This document shows, piece after piece, positions 34,109 to 47,257 of a stretch of DNA of 64,000 bases; position 1 is the first letter of the stretch, and the number at the start of each line of letters is the position of its first letter. Both the position numbers and the translations under genes were made by a program. The DNA comes from Pyrocephalus nanus (Eukaryota > Chordata > Aves > Passeriformes > Tyrannidae), in assembly GCA_038380795.1 (NCBI GenBank), contig CM076277.1, forward strand, positions 1,269,501 through 1,333,500. The letters run 5' to 3'. The notes below the pieces were generated by a model. That model did not search any database. It saw only the letters and a program-made list of their open reading frames with translations, and was not told where the DNA came from.

Positions 34109-37100
34109 GTAGGTTTAATATTATAGTGTTTTTTATAAGGGGCATGGGGAAGCTCCACAGGCACCTTGTCAGTATTTTATCAGCAAGTTACGGGTGAGAA
34201 AGGACCTGTATTAATTCATGTTGTAGCAGTTTCTTGCAAGAGTTACTCTCAAGAGTCTGTCACTGGAATGTTTGTTCAAGATTAAAAGTAACAAGCAAAT
34301 ATCCAAACTCGGTTATAAACCCAATTATACCAGCATTGTTCCTTACCTTTACTAGGTGAAGGAAGTTTAGCATGTGGCCCGTGGTGCCACAGCCCCTGGA
34401 AGAGGAGGCTGCTTTTTTTGAGCAGTCTGACAGCCACAATCAAAGAAGTACTTTCAGAAGAATTAGAAGCTTCCATAAACATGTGCAGTAGAGATTTTGG
34501 GGGGTTATTTCCTGAGTTATATACATATCCTGACACATTTCCACCTGGAATTGAGATGGACTTCTCTCTTAGGTGAAGCTGCAGCCAGAATTTAGAGGGA
34601 AGAACCTGGTACTTTCTGGGTATGAGGTTAATGAGTCCAAGCAGTGCTGGTCCTCCTGGCCTAGGAGAGATTAAGAAGGAGAAAGACCCCACAATTCTTG
34701 AGTGGGAGGAGGCAAATGGATAATATTGGAAGATAATGAATGAATGTGCCTATTTAGTGAAAATACAAGATTGCAGAATCTCTTCTTTCCCTTTTGGCCA
34801 GTACATTCTTCCTTGGCAAGCTGTCCTGTAACCGTTTGCCATTGTCAGTCTGCTCACACCAGCATAGGGTAGATGCTGTTGCTGTCCCATTATTCATCTT
34901 AAATGAAGGCAGATACACTATATCTAGTTATCCTGATGCTGCAGATAAGCCCCAGGGGCACTGACAGGAATCCACCTGATGGATCTTCTGGGCACTGTTT
35001 TCAGTTTGCTTTAGGAAAAATGGAAAAACTCAGCACATAAAATTATAACTCAGGAATATCTAAATATGAAAATTAAATTCTTGAAACAAAACAAAAAGGT
35101 AGCAATGGCACATTAAGCTCCTAATGTGGCTCTGACTCCACCAGTGCCACTCCTTTGAGTGATTGTTATGTCTCTAGGCTGAAGTTTGTGCAGCCTTTCC
35201 CAGGGACACATAAACAGTTCAGTGCAAAGAGAAGATGGCATGAAGTACTGAGCAACTGCTTAATATTTTAATTTTTCCCTTTGTCATTCAGTGTGTAGCC
35301 CCAACCTGCATTTTCTGCACAGTGTCAAGATTCCTTCATGAAGATGGAATTAATAATCTCATGAACATTTTAAGTCTGGACTGAAACAACTCACATCATC
35401 TATAGCAAGTGATCTTTTGTAACAATGATTAATTGGCCTAACTAGTACAAAAATAAAATGCAGAAATGCTGTAAGGTAAAGCAAAGCATGCTAATTGAAT
35501 AGGCTGTGAAAAAAGCTTTTCAGATACCTGCTGTGTAGTTGTATACAGTCATGGTGTGAGGAGGACACAGCTGTGGAAACCTGGGTAAATTTAACTTGGC
35601 CAGAATCAAGGGGCCAGCGTGTGGCTGGTCTGCAGCTTCGGGGTGACTTGGAAACCATATCCCAGACACGAGCTCCTCCAGTCCAGATAGATTCCAATAA
35701 AATAAAAATAACCACTGTATAGCAAGAGCCTTGCCATGGAAGTGACAGAGGATTCAGAGGAAGCAGAGGAGTTGGCATTGTCTTCTGAAAAAAAAAAATC
35801 CATTCATTATTAAAAAAACCCTTGTTAGGATTTTGTTTTCATTGGCCTTACTGATGAGCACCCAGCCTCAGTGTGGCCTGGGAATATCAGTAAAAGGATC
35901 TATAAAATTCTCTCCTGAGCTTACAGAACCCCACAAGACAATTTGCTTATTAAAAAGTTTTCTCAAGAGGAGAAGCCTAAATTGCAGCTTTTCTGTTGAA
36001 CTATGACAACTCAATTCTAGCTCCCTAAATAAGGCTCTGAATCAGATTTCAGTGTAATTAAAAAAAGGAAATATCACTTTGTACTTACTCTATTACTTAA
36101 ATTTTCAGCTCATGTTCTCTACCATTGCAGAATGTTCTTCTGATGCAGACTAGCATTTTGGTTCTAAATGGACTATATCCTTGCAGAAGCATTCAGAAGG
36201 GAGCTGTTCTCCCAAATGTTTCTGAGATTAATCTCCAGCAAAAGGAGGGTGACTGCAGTGGAAGCTGGCTGCAGTACCTTCCTGCTTCCCTCGCTCTTGG
36301 CTTCCCTTGCATTGTTAGGCAAGCTCAGCATTTTCCTGCCTTGGATTTGCTGATTCCTTTAAATCTGATTTGGATCACTTTCTATGGCATCAGAAGCAAA
36401 TATGACGCTTTTCAGCATCCTCTCTGTCATTCTTCCTCAGAAATTTTATAATTCAGGGCAGCAAACCTTGTGTGGAAATGCAGCCAATTTGATAAACACA
36501 TTAAAAAGAAATAATTTCTGAGAAGTAATAAAAGTACCATTAGTAATCTGAATTGCAGACTGAGCATATTGGAATGGAAATAGGGTGAATGATAAGCTAT
36601 TGAAAAAGTTTATTCAGCTGAGTCTAAAATACTTTCAAGGTTTGCTTAATTGAGCAGCTTGGCATTGGAATGGAACCCAGGACATTTTGGAGAAGTAGGT
36701 TGTTTAAAAGTGTTTGCATGTTTGTTCTGAACCCGAAGGTAATGGGATGCAAACTGAGGACCAAGATGCTGGATGAAATGGGGCTGCAGATCAAAAGCAT
36801 TGGTTGATTCTGTTCAATCCATGCACAAACAAGCAGCTGTTTAATGTTCCTCTGTGCACAGGCCTCGAACATCCTGTGTGCTGCTAGAGCAGAACTAACC
36901 CACTGGGTAAGGCCACTGCTGGCTTTTGGATGTGCAGGGCCCAGCGCAGGTGGGGACAGCCCAGCAGCACAAAGAGGCTTTTCCCAACCAGACTCGAGCG
37001 TTTCACCACAGGGCTGGGGGTGACTCCCCAGTGCTCTGGGAAATGGCCCTCACTCAGCAGCAGAGGATGAGCCTTTCTGTGTCACAGGAGCTGTTGCAGA

Positions 37101-39856
37101 GCACTGGACTGAGCCAGCAAGGCTGGCTCTGCCACATCTGTACTGTCATTTTACGTTTGCTCACTTTGTTACAGCAACTGCTGCCTTTTGTGGTTTGGTT
37201 GATTTTGTTTGGGTTTTCTCGGGGTTCTCTCTCCGCTCTGACAAGGGATTTTGTAACTGAAGGTTGTACTTGAGAATGCAGCTGGTGAGCAGAGGGTTTG
37301 CTGATGACAATCCAGACTACCTGATGTGCAGTCACCTTTTTATATTTTTTTACATTAAGAGATACAGAAAAGAAGAATAAATAGAGAATATTTTGTCCCT
37401 CTCACACAAACCTCATCTTGTTATTAATATTCATAATTGGGGGAGGGGGGCTGATGAGTGGTGGTTGCTAAACATGCCCAGTGAATTTCAGCTACATTCA
37501 AATGATGTTTAACTTTTCCAGCAATGACAGCAGCAGTCTCCCCAACCTCAACTGCTCTTCTTTGTGAGCAAACCAACTTCGGGTCTGTTTTGCAGAGTTT
37601 GCTCAGCTGCCTGATCAGATCCATCTGGCAGGAGGTATTTGCTAAGGATCCATCACCAGTATTGCACCAGTATTGTTTTCAAGGTTAAACTTGCCTGTGC
37701 AGTGGTGCTCTGTATCAACTTTTAGCTGGTCTTTAACTGTTGCATTTTTAATCTCCCACCATTATAAATAAATCATAAATAGCAAAATTGCAAATTTGAG
37801 GTTGTATTCACAATTTTAGGCAGTTCTTTCAGTTCACATGGCTGGTACACGCTCCAAAGGCTGCAGCTCCTCTGAGTAATTTTCCTGCCAGAATTTTTTG
37901 TTCATTTGTGGCTGCTAATATAATACTCTGAGGCGTATCTACGTGTTTTGCCAGTTTTCATCAATTCATTGGTGGAGACACGTAAGTCTACACCACCTAC
38001 CTCGCAGAAATTGGTGGTGTGCTGGCTTAGACACAGGGTTTCACTCCAAATGCTTTCCTTGGCAGTCCTTGCCCTCAGCAGCGGTGCTGGGAACAGCTCT
38101 GTTTGTCCCATTCCTCACCTTTCATCCCTCTTGGTTTATGTTGTTCCCAGCTGTGACCCCTGAAGCCCAGGGATTTCCAATCACACGCTGCTTTTGGAAT
38201 GTTGATTAGGTAGCTGATAGAACGTTAGGACTGGCCTGGGTCTCTCCTTGTCAGCTCTACAGATGCCATAAACTGTTACTCTCAAATTAAATAGGATGGA
38301 TCTCTCTACCCTTACATACATCACATTCTTGTTTTGCTGGAAGTGTCTTTTTCCATGGCATTTCTGCAAGATTCTGCCTCTTTGTTGGAACTGGACTTAC
38401 TTTGATGTCTTTTATTTTAGCTTAGAGCTTTTCTTACGTAGATCTCCCTATAGTGTTCTTACATTCCTGCAGATGATAAGCAGTTAATGTCTTCTACTCT
38501 TCGTCCCTCTTTATTTTGCATGTTCTGACCATATTGATAGCTATAGACATTTTGTTTTTTTCTAAATCTGCAAGAACTGTCTTGTTTCAGTGGAAGTACT
38601 GGGGACTAAGTCCAGGCAGTTTTATATTGTCTTAGAGAGTCTTCTGGAGCATCAGGTTCCCCAGAAGAAGGACTTGGGGGGTGCTGGGGGATGAAGAACT
38701 GAATGTGACCAAGCAATGTGCACTCACAGCCCAGAACCCCCTGTGTCCTGGGCTCATCCCACAGTGTGGGCAGCAGGTCAGTGAGGGATTCTGCCCCTCT
38801 GCTCTGCTCAGGGGAGACCCCACCTGCAGAGCTGCCTCCAGCTCTGGGGCACAAGAAGGATGTGGGGCTGTTGGAGCGAGTCCAGAGGAGGATGTGTGTC
38901 CAAGGGCTGGAGCCCCTCTGCTCTGGAGCCAGGCTGGGAGAGCTGGGGGGCTTCACCTGGAGAAGAGAAGGATCCAGGGAGACCTGAGAGCCCCTTGCAG
39001 GGCCTAAAGGGGATCCAGGAGAGCTGGAGAGGGACTTGGGACAAGGGATGGAGGGACAGGACAAGGGGAAATGTCTTCCTACTGCCAGAGGATAGGGTTA
39101 GGTGGGATATTGGGAAGAATGTTCCCTGTGAGGGTGATGAGGACTTGGCACCAGTTGCCCAGAGCAGCTGTGGCTGCCCCATCCCTGGAAGTGTCCAAGG
39201 CCAGGTTGGATGGGACTTGGAGCACCCTGGGCTAGTGGAAGGTGTCCCTGCCCATGGCAGGGGGTGGAAAATGATGAGCTTTAAGGTCCCTTCCAAACCA
39301 GACCAGTCTGGGATCACTTACAGAGCCTCTACCACACAGAGGCCTGTGCTGTGCTCTGGAGGGTCATGGAATGTCTGACATGTCAGTGCAGTTTTGCTGG
39401 GATGGTATTGGAGGTGTCTGATACCTGAGCAAGTCACTTCTGGAAGAAATGGTGCTACCTTTAAAATGAACTTAAAATTCATCTACTCATAGTACTTACT
39501 TATCTATACAGATGTCATTCCAGCCTGTTTGGCTGGAATAAATATGTATCTATATTATTTGGAATATCCATAGGCATTCTCTTAGTTATGAAACTAAGAT
39601 TCAAGGTAGAAATAAACGTTTTAAGATCAGTAGAGCACCAGGCAATTTGTTTCCTTTGCTATAATATTTTAGGCAGAGGAGGGTGTATGCACAGACTTGG
39701 GATCTGTGTTCCAGTTTGGCCTGTTACATCAGAGGCATTTTAGTGGGTTATTCCAGATCTGTGGGAACTGCTAGGAATTAATTGAGTACTTAGGTGTAGA
39801 AGCAGAAATCAAACACCAGTTTAACTGGATCTTAATTGCAATTATTTTTCTTTCAG
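34109..39856 (+). other. NCOA6: NCOA6 intron (largest between coding exons)
   Basis: 5.7 kb, mostly AT-rich unique sequence with one CR1 copy at 38650-39310. On the opposite strand an exon-like segment (35528-35784) has an acceptor and a donor, and an unrecognised 136-codon frame lies at 34282-34692. Neither matches a family I know. Confidence 0.55.
38650..39310 (+). mobile_element. CR1 LINE, 3' part, same strand as NCOA6
   Basis: Longer relative of the 23.8-kb copy. Starts near 'gacttggggggtgctggggg', continues 'tctgcccctctgctctgctc' and 'ctgttggagcgagtccagag', then the shared block from 38905, ending 'aaggtcccttccaaaccaga'. From 38905 to 39305 it matches the 23.8-kb copy at roughly 90% by eye, with almost no differences in the first 130 nt. 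Confidence 0.93.
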
Positions 39857-39978
39857 TTCTTCAGAACCACGTCCAGCTGGCCTGGAGGAGAGTGATCAGT
39901 CGTCGATGTCTGGAGACCAAGGAATGAATTTAGATAAGTCAGGCCCTAAACTCTCAGATTTTGCAAGTAGGCCACCAG
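39857..39978 (+). CDS. NCOA6: NCOA6 coding exon 8
   Basis: Acceptor ATTTTTCTTTCAG, donor CCAG|GTAGTA, phase 2 in and phase 1 out. Encodes residues ~907-947: SSEPRPAGLEESDQSSMSGD, then QGMNLDKSGPKLSDFASRPP. Too short to stand out as an open frame, and identified by alignment of RPAGLEE and NLD-SGPKL with mammalian NCOA6. Confidence 0.93.
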
Positions 39979-40878
39979 GTAGTAGAACTTTTCTGTGGAT
40001 TATCTGAATGTATTAACTATAGGAGAGCTTTTAACTGATCTTTTAACACTGTTCTGTTTTATTTGTGCTATCACACATTCAAGTTTAAACCTCTTTTCCT
40101 CCTAGTAAGTAATTGGTACCATTGTTTAAGTGTTTTCTTTGAATTAGCTCAAAATGAAGAGGTGGCCAGGTTCTCATGTATCATCTTGCAGGTATCATAC
40201 TGAATACTGCAGTTATTCAACAATAACATAATTGATTTAAAAAAATTGGTATTTCTTGCTCTAGCACAGACTGATGTCTTAAAAATTTAGCATAAACCAA
40301 TAACTGATTTTTCAGAATAAATAAGGGTTGTAGTTGAAATTATTCTTTGCACATAGAGAAGATTAAATCTAGCACCTGCAATAGGATTTCTGTTATAAAC
40401 CACACAAGTGATTCTTAACACTGTTTTTGGCCAAGTAATACATGTCAGATTCTACTTTGTACACCAGAAAATATCAGGTCTGTAGCAGATATACTGGCCC
40501 ATGACCCTTGGGGGCTGTCAAACTCTGGAGTTTGTTTTAAGGAGTATTAATTAATGAAAGTCCAACTCTTCATATGTCAGTGAAATCAAGCCCATGGGCT
40601 GTTGCAGAGACTTTTCAGGTGGCATGAATCTGGGTTAATAACTGATACAATACACTAATAGATCTCCAGTTAAATCTCACATGTCATACATTAAGTAAAA
40701 ATATTTTTATGAATTAAGTAAAATCTTTGGCCTTGTTTGCATGGCCTGTTCCATTCCTGTGGCTCTCACCCAAGATAAACAGGCTGGACGCTGTACTTTC
40801 TATCCAGTCCTGTTTGCTACTGAAATTCTGCTTCTCCTGATCTTTGGTTTTAATGAATGTGTCATCCTGTTGTCTTAG
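39979..40878 (+). other. NCOA6: NCOA6 intron
   Basis: AT-rich intron with no recognised feature. Confidence 0.65.
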
Positions 40879-43845
40879 GTTATCCATCTCAGCCTGGGGA
40901 GCAAAGGCCACTTCAGCAGATGCCACCTCAGCTCATGCCACACACACAGCAGGCCCAGCCCCAGCAGCAGCCCCAGCCAACAGCACAGCCAGCCCAGGCA
41001 CCCCCACAGACACCGCAGCAGCAGCAGCAGATGATGATGATGCTGATGATGCAGCAGGATCCCAAATCAGTCCGGCTGCCTGGACCACAGGGAGTTCACC
41101 CACCCAGAGGGCCCTTGAACCCAGATGCTCAGCGAATGCCGATGCAGCAGAGTGGGAACATGCCAGTAATGGTGAACCTTCAGGGGCCTGGATCAGTGCC
41201 TCCATCTCCTGATAAGCAAAGAATTGCCTTGTCAGGCAATCCTCCTCTGGGAAATAATGCAAGAAAAATGGTTTATCCGGATAATGTACAGAATCCCTCC
41301 AGCTCACCCCTCAGAGAGGTTTCATCAGTATCCTCGCTTCCAGAAGGAGGTGGGGCCGAGGCCCCCCCAACGTCAGGAGCTCAGAATAATTTGACATCTC
41401 ATTTAGTAGTTTCACAGAACCAATTAATGATGACAGGACCCAAGCCTGGACCATCCCCACTTTCAGCTGCCCAAGGTGCAAGTCCCCAGCAGCAGTCTAG
41501 TTCTCTGCCTAGTGCTCTCACACACCATTTTCCAAATGTTGCTGCCCCCTCACAAACTTCAAGGCCTAAAACCCCAAACAGAGCAAGCCCAAGGCCATAC
41601 TATCCTCAGACTCCTAATAACCGTCCACCCAGCACAGAACCCTCAGAAATAAGCTTATCTCCGGAGAGGCTCAATGCTTCTATAGCTGGCCTGTTCCCTC
41701 CCCAGATCAATATTCCTTTACCTCCCAGGCCTAATCTCAATAGAGGATTTGATCAGCAGGGTCTGAATCCCACTACTTTAAAGGCCATTGGACAGGCCCC
41801 ATCAAATCTCACAATTAACAATCAGTCTAATTTTACTGCCTCACAGTCACACAAATTGGAAGGTGTGGTCATTAATTCAGGCAAACAAACCAACGCTGGA
41901 GGAACAAAGAGAGCAAGTCCAAGCAATAGTCGAAGGTCCAGTCCTGGATCCAGTAGGAAAACTACACCAAGCCCTGGCAGACAGAATTCAAAAGCAGCTA
42001 AATTATCTTTGACAACTCAACAGAACCCACCTCTCTTGCAGAACATGGAATTACAGAGAAATATGATGGCTGGTCCCTCTTCTTTGCCAACACCTGTGAC
42101 TACAAGTTTTCAAAATAATCCCATGCAGAGTAACCAGAGTCCTGCAGTTTCTGTACCTGCCATGACTGGCATTCCTGAAGACAATAAAGAGACCCTTAGC
42201 GTGCCTCAAGATACCGAGAGCCAAAGTGCACAAGGTGTCCAAGGTAACAAAGACCAGCCCAGTACTGAACTCAAAGCTATCCCTACTCCAGAAATGAAAG
42301 TGTTGATTCCAGAAGAACAGTCAAAAAAAGATGGGCAAGGCTTAGACACTAGCAAGCTTCCAGTCATGGAGGAAGGTAAACCCATGGTATCTCCAGCTAT
42401 GAGGGAGGCCCCAACTTCTTTAAGTCAACTTCTTGACAATTCTGGAGCTCCTAATGTAACCATTAAGCCCCCTGGGCTGACTGGTCTTGAAATGGCACCA
42501 ATAGTCACCACTGGCGAGGAGCTAAAGAAGATAGCTGTCCTTCCACCACTGCAGGATTCATCCTTGAGCAAGGAGCCCTCCAACTCACTTAACGTGCCTC
42601 AAAATAATGAGCCCTGTCCAAATCCAGGGCACCAGGAACTGGGAGAAGTAAACTCAAGCGTGGCACAGAGCGTTCCACCAGTAATGCAGAGGCCTGTCAG
42701 CTCTTCTTCTATTTCAGGTCCTTTAGCCCCCAACCAGATAACAGTTTTTGTGACTTCCAACCCTATTACATCTGCTGCTAACACATCAGCTCCATTGCCA
42801 TCTCACTTGCAACCTGCATTAGTGTCCACTGTTGTCACAATGCCCAACGTGGGGAGCAAAGTGATGGTTTCAGAGGGACAGTCAGCAGTTCAGTCCAATG
42901 CCCGGCCACAGTTCATTACACCTGTTTTTATAAACTCATCCTCAATAATTCAGGTCATGAAGGGCTCTCAGTCCAGCACAATTCCAGCAGCCCCCATGAC
43001 TTCTAACTCCAGCCTGATGCCCCAGTCGGTCGCAGTTGTTGGTCCTCTGCATATCCCACAGAGTATCAAGTTCTCCTCGGGGCCCACTCCTCCCAGCACA
43101 TCATCCAGCAGTCCTGTGTCCAGTATTCCCACCAGCAGGTCACTGGTTCTGAACCCCTTGGCATCTCCTGTTCAGCTGCCATCTTCTGCTACGGCTTCTT
43201 CCAGTGTTGCTTCACACCTTCCTGCTCAGCAAGTCAAGGACTTCAGTCCAGAGGAGACTTCCCAAGGTGGTGGGTCGGGTGACCAGAGCTCTCTGCCAGC
43301 AGCTCAGTCAGGCCCTGTTGTTTCACCTCTGCTTACGAGCAGCCCGGGGTCTGGGAACAGACGCAGCCCTGTTTCATCGACCAAGGGAAAGGGAAAAGTA
43401 GACAAGATTGGCCAACTCTTGCTGACTAAAGCATGCAAGAAAGTCACTGGCTCCCTGGAGAAAGGGGAAGAGCAGTATGCTTTGGACGGAGAAGCAGAAG
43501 GTCAGGGACTGGAAACGTCAGTTCCAAATAGTTCGGGAACAGAGCAACCACCAGCAGAACTAGATAACAAAACTGTGACCCCTCCAGCACCCAGTCTTAC
43601 AAAACAGAGCACTTCTGGGTCAGGCAGCTCGAGCCTCAGCCCCACGGCTCCTGCTCCTGCCTCCACGTCCCCGAGCACACCCACGAGCACTCCTGCCCCT
43701 GCTGCGCTCCCGGCTGGAGCCCCCCCGGCAGCCCCGGAGCCCCCCGGCCCCAGCAGCGCCCAGGGCGGGGCCCCGGCCGAGCCCCCCGGGGGTGCCGGGG
43801 CGGAGGAGAAGGCGGGAGCACCCCCGGAGCTGCTGCAGAGCGCAG
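40879..43845 (+). CDS. NCOA6: NCOA6 coding exon 9 (giant exon, LXXLL-2)
   Basis: Acceptor CTGTTGTCTTAG, donor GCAG|GTAAGT, phase 1 both sides, 2967 nt. Encodes residues ~948-1936. Landmarks in order: GYPSQPGEQRPLQQMPPQLM; a Q-rich run into QQQQQMMMMLMMQQDPKSVR; RPKTPNRASPRPYYPQTPNN; RPPSTEPSEISLSPERLNAS; KRASPSNSRRSSPGSSRKTT; APTSLSQLLDNSGAPNVTIK with the second LXXLL box (LSQLL, 42420-42434); RPQFITPVFINSSSIIQVMK; and KGKGKVDKIGQLLLTKACKK. The last ~75 codons (43621-43845) are GC-rich and Pro/Ala/Gly-rich and do not resemble the mammalian segment at that place. The frame runs 16 codons past the donor before a stop, so intron retention would end the protein soon after. Confidence 0.97.
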
Positions 43846-45407
43846 GTAAGTGCAGCGCTGCCTGTGGAAGGGAAGAAGTGGGGGTGCTGCTGTAAATCCC
43901 CACGTGCCGCTTCCCACGAACGTCAGAAATGGAGGCGCTGCAGCCGAGGCTGACACTGTTTTGTTTCTGATGTCTGAGGGGTACACGGGCTGGCACTCAC
44001 CACGGTTCGAGTTCCAGAAGTTTTATTTCAGCTTCCACTTACTGCTTAAGTGGAGTATTTGTCATGAACATATGATGCAAGAACAGAGGAGTAACTTTAT
44101 GTAAATGTTGGAAGCAGGGAGAAAACGTGGATGCATCAGTAATGACAAATATTTAAGGTGCCTTTTGTACTGGTAGATAACACGAGTATGCTGCTTTGGT
44201 CTTGCCAGAGACTTTTTAAAATTATTTCAGTTTATTGATTTTATTATGATATTTTGAATTAATTTTGAATTAATTCCCTCTTTGAATAACCTTAATCCTC
44301 TAGGGAAATAATTGAATAACCTCCAGAAGAGAAAAAAAAAAAATCATAGTCCCCATTTGTCTAGGGAATAACTTAAATGCTCATTTCAGACAAATTCAGG
44401 AAAAAGTGTTTAGAATTTTATCTAATATAAAAACATAAAATACCTTCACATATGAGCTCTCTTCTCATATGTTATTTTAATTTGAACATCTGGCTGACTT
44501 TATATATGACATTTGCTATTTCTTGATGCCATTTTAATCTATTGAAGATGGCGTGAAAATAAACCCATCACTCCTGAAGTGAGCTGAGTGTCTGTTCTGC
44601 TTTACAACATGAATTAGACACAGAAGATAAAATCATGAAAATAAAATCCACAGAAGTCAAGGGAACTGAGAGATTCAGCCTGAGTGTGACTTTCCCTCTG
44701 GCTATTGGATGTTTTAGCTGTATGCCACTGTGAAATGAAGCCTTTGAGCTTCACAGAAGGAATTCTATTTTTTTAGGAGAAAAATGGAAGTGTTCATTGT
44801 TTGTTTAAACAGGAATGTTTAACTTTTTGTCTTCCTGTTCTCCATAAGTTTATTAGCACATAGACTAGAAAGCATTAGTGCAGCAAAAATTATTTTTCCA
44901 TCTTACTTTTTTACTTGGCAAACTAAGAAATGTAAAGCCACATCATCTTTTTGCCAAAGGACTCCAAGGGTGACTCTGAAGCATATTTTGCACTTTAATT
45001 GAAAGAGAGAGGGCATTGATTCATTAACAAAGATGCCATTTTCCCCCAGAACTTCTGTTGAAATGAGCATTAAAATGAGAAACTATTGAACTTCTAGGAC
45101 TTCCTTTAATTTTTCAGTCTGCTGAAAAATCATTACCTTTAAAAGTGTGGTTTATAAACTCAATTTCATCACTTATTCTATTTTGAGAAAACTTGCTGGG
45201 GAAAGTTTTGCCAAAGTTTGTTTTAAAACGGGGAGGTGTGTGTGGTTGTGGGGGGAAGTGGAGGGCAGGTTCAAATATCACATTTCTAAATTCCAAAATG
45301 CAGTCGGCTGGGAGATAGAGAATGTTGTGCCAGTGGCCCAATCACACCACAAGAATTTCTTTGACTCCCTTTGACAATAATACTTTTTCCCTCCACTTTT
45401 GTTCTAG
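43846..45407 (+). other. NCOA6: NCOA6 intron
   Basis: AT-rich after the first ~100 nt. No recognised feature. Confidence 0.65.
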
Positions 45408-45476
45408 CATCCTCTCAACATTTAACACAGAAAAAAAGTTCAATTGCAACATCAGAAAGTACTGTTCAAAGAACAG
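45408..45476 (+). CDS. NCOA6: NCOA6 coding exon 10 (69 nt)
   Basis: Acceptor CACTTTTGTTCTAG, donor AACAG|GTAAAT, phase 1 both sides. Encodes residues ~1937-1959: SSQHLTQKKSSIATSESTVQ. It aligns with the SQNLVSKETSTTALQ region of mammals. Being 69 nt and phase-symmetric, it could be skipped without a frame change. Confidence 0.85.
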
Positions 45477-47257
45477 GTAAATCTTCCTTCGGAAAACCAG
45501 ACTAGAGGTGAACTAAACCCTTTATGTTTGGAACTGAAAACGCATTCATTTGAATGCATGTTCAGTGGTCACTAACATGCTGGGTAGTTTGGGGCTTTGG
45601 TGGGGGGTTTATTATTATTTGTGCTTTTGAGATTGTTTTTCTTGCTAGATACATTTTGCTTTAGAAGTCTCCAAATCCTTATAGGAGATTCAGCATGGGA
45701 TCAAGTAAAACAACAAAAAATCACTAGGGAAGTTTTTAGATATTCAATGATAAACTGGAGGGAATGGATTTGTAACAATGACAGTTTTAGAGTTGTAACC
45801 TTTTTTTCTGTTCATCTTTTAATGCCCCCTCAGCAGTGTTTGTTTCAAGATGGAGCCCCAGCAGATGACTTTTTGGTGTTGCCATCTATTATCATGGTGT
45901 TTCACCATCAATTTCTAGGAGTTTTAAAAAAGTAATTCCCGAGATGAGTAGGGAAAGGAGATAGATGTGGGCTTGCTTATGAGGAGTCCATCGATTTGCC
46001 ATCTCTAATCTGATTAGAAGTAGAGTTTTCAGAAGGTAAAAATTGTGCTAAATAGTTTTCTTTGTACTTCCACCATACACCCTGTTGATTCACATCTGAC
46101 ACGTTGCCCAGTGCTGCTCTGGCTGTATTGTAGAGTTCCTGCTGGGAGTAAGCACTGATTCCATCCATTTTTTGCCATTGGATATTCTCACTGTTCAATT
46201 TTTGGATAGGAAGAAAGGTAATTCTTTCCTTATGTTGCTTAGTCTCTTCTTCCTTTGTTCCCAAGACATCTGTTTCTCCCAGATGGTGCTATATCCATTT
46301 ACACTGAAGAGGCTGATGTTCCAACACTGCAGGTTTACCCTAAGAGGACAGATATTACCCATTTTCTTCCTTTTTTTACACCTTTATTCTTTATGCACGC
46401 TCTAGCAAACTTTGGGTGCTAAATTGATCTCAAAGGCAAAGCCCCAGTTTGTGCCCCCCTGTCCCCAAGGTCTGACTGGGGGTGATGGAGCTGGAGCTCC
46501 CTGTGGGCAGCTGACAAACCACAGGGAGTTAATCCATGACACTGCAATGGTAATCCCTGAATCTGTGGCAGTTTCTCACGAGAAAGGCTCTGTTTAGGTA
46601 TAGATCCTCCCTTTCAACAAGGAGTCTGGTGGATATGAGGAGAATTAAAATATGGACAGTAAAAAGACTTGACATTTTATATGCTGAAAAGGAGAGCTGT
46701 TTGTTGAGGTGAACACTCCAAAGCAAACCTGACCTGTATGTTTAAAATCACTGTGAGAGAGAGAGAAGGCAGGTCAGACTTCTGTTTATAACATCTCCCC
46801 TGAGATTTTCTCCAATTCTTTACAACTGTAATTGAACTTCATAAATTTGTCTTCCTCTGCATTAGAAGAAACTGCTGTGAGACAGTTGGGTTAAGGCAAA
46901 TTTACATAATAGAGCCAGATGGGTATTTTTTAATTAGTTTAAAACTAATAAACCCTAGGAGTTTCAGAAGAAATGAACTGTCTAAAATGGAAGTTAAAAA
47001 AAGGAGAAAAGTGTAGCCCTTGTCAGGGAGTTTCTCTACATTTTTTTTTCTGCAGGATTTTAACTTTTCCCTGTCTTGGGTAGTGCAGGCTGTAATCAGA
47101 CTTGGCCAATATGGTATTTGATATATTGACTTGCTTTGCTTTGAGAGAATTTTATTCTTCAGACCTAATACCTAGTAGAAAAATGTGAGCTAGTCATGCC
47201 TTGTCAGCAGGTATGTACTGCTACAGCAGACTTTAAAATTATCTTTTTCTCTTGTAG
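45477..47257 (+). other. NCOA6: NCOA6 intron
   Basis: AT-rich unique sequence. A 95-codon open frame on the - strand (45977-46264) looks somewhat protein-like but matches nothing I recognise. Confidence 0.55.

Noticed and set aside
38808..39378. 169-codon (-) and 172-codon (+) open frames
   Set aside because: Both lie inside the CR1 3' region. The same kind of frame appears in the related copy at 23.8-24.2 kb.
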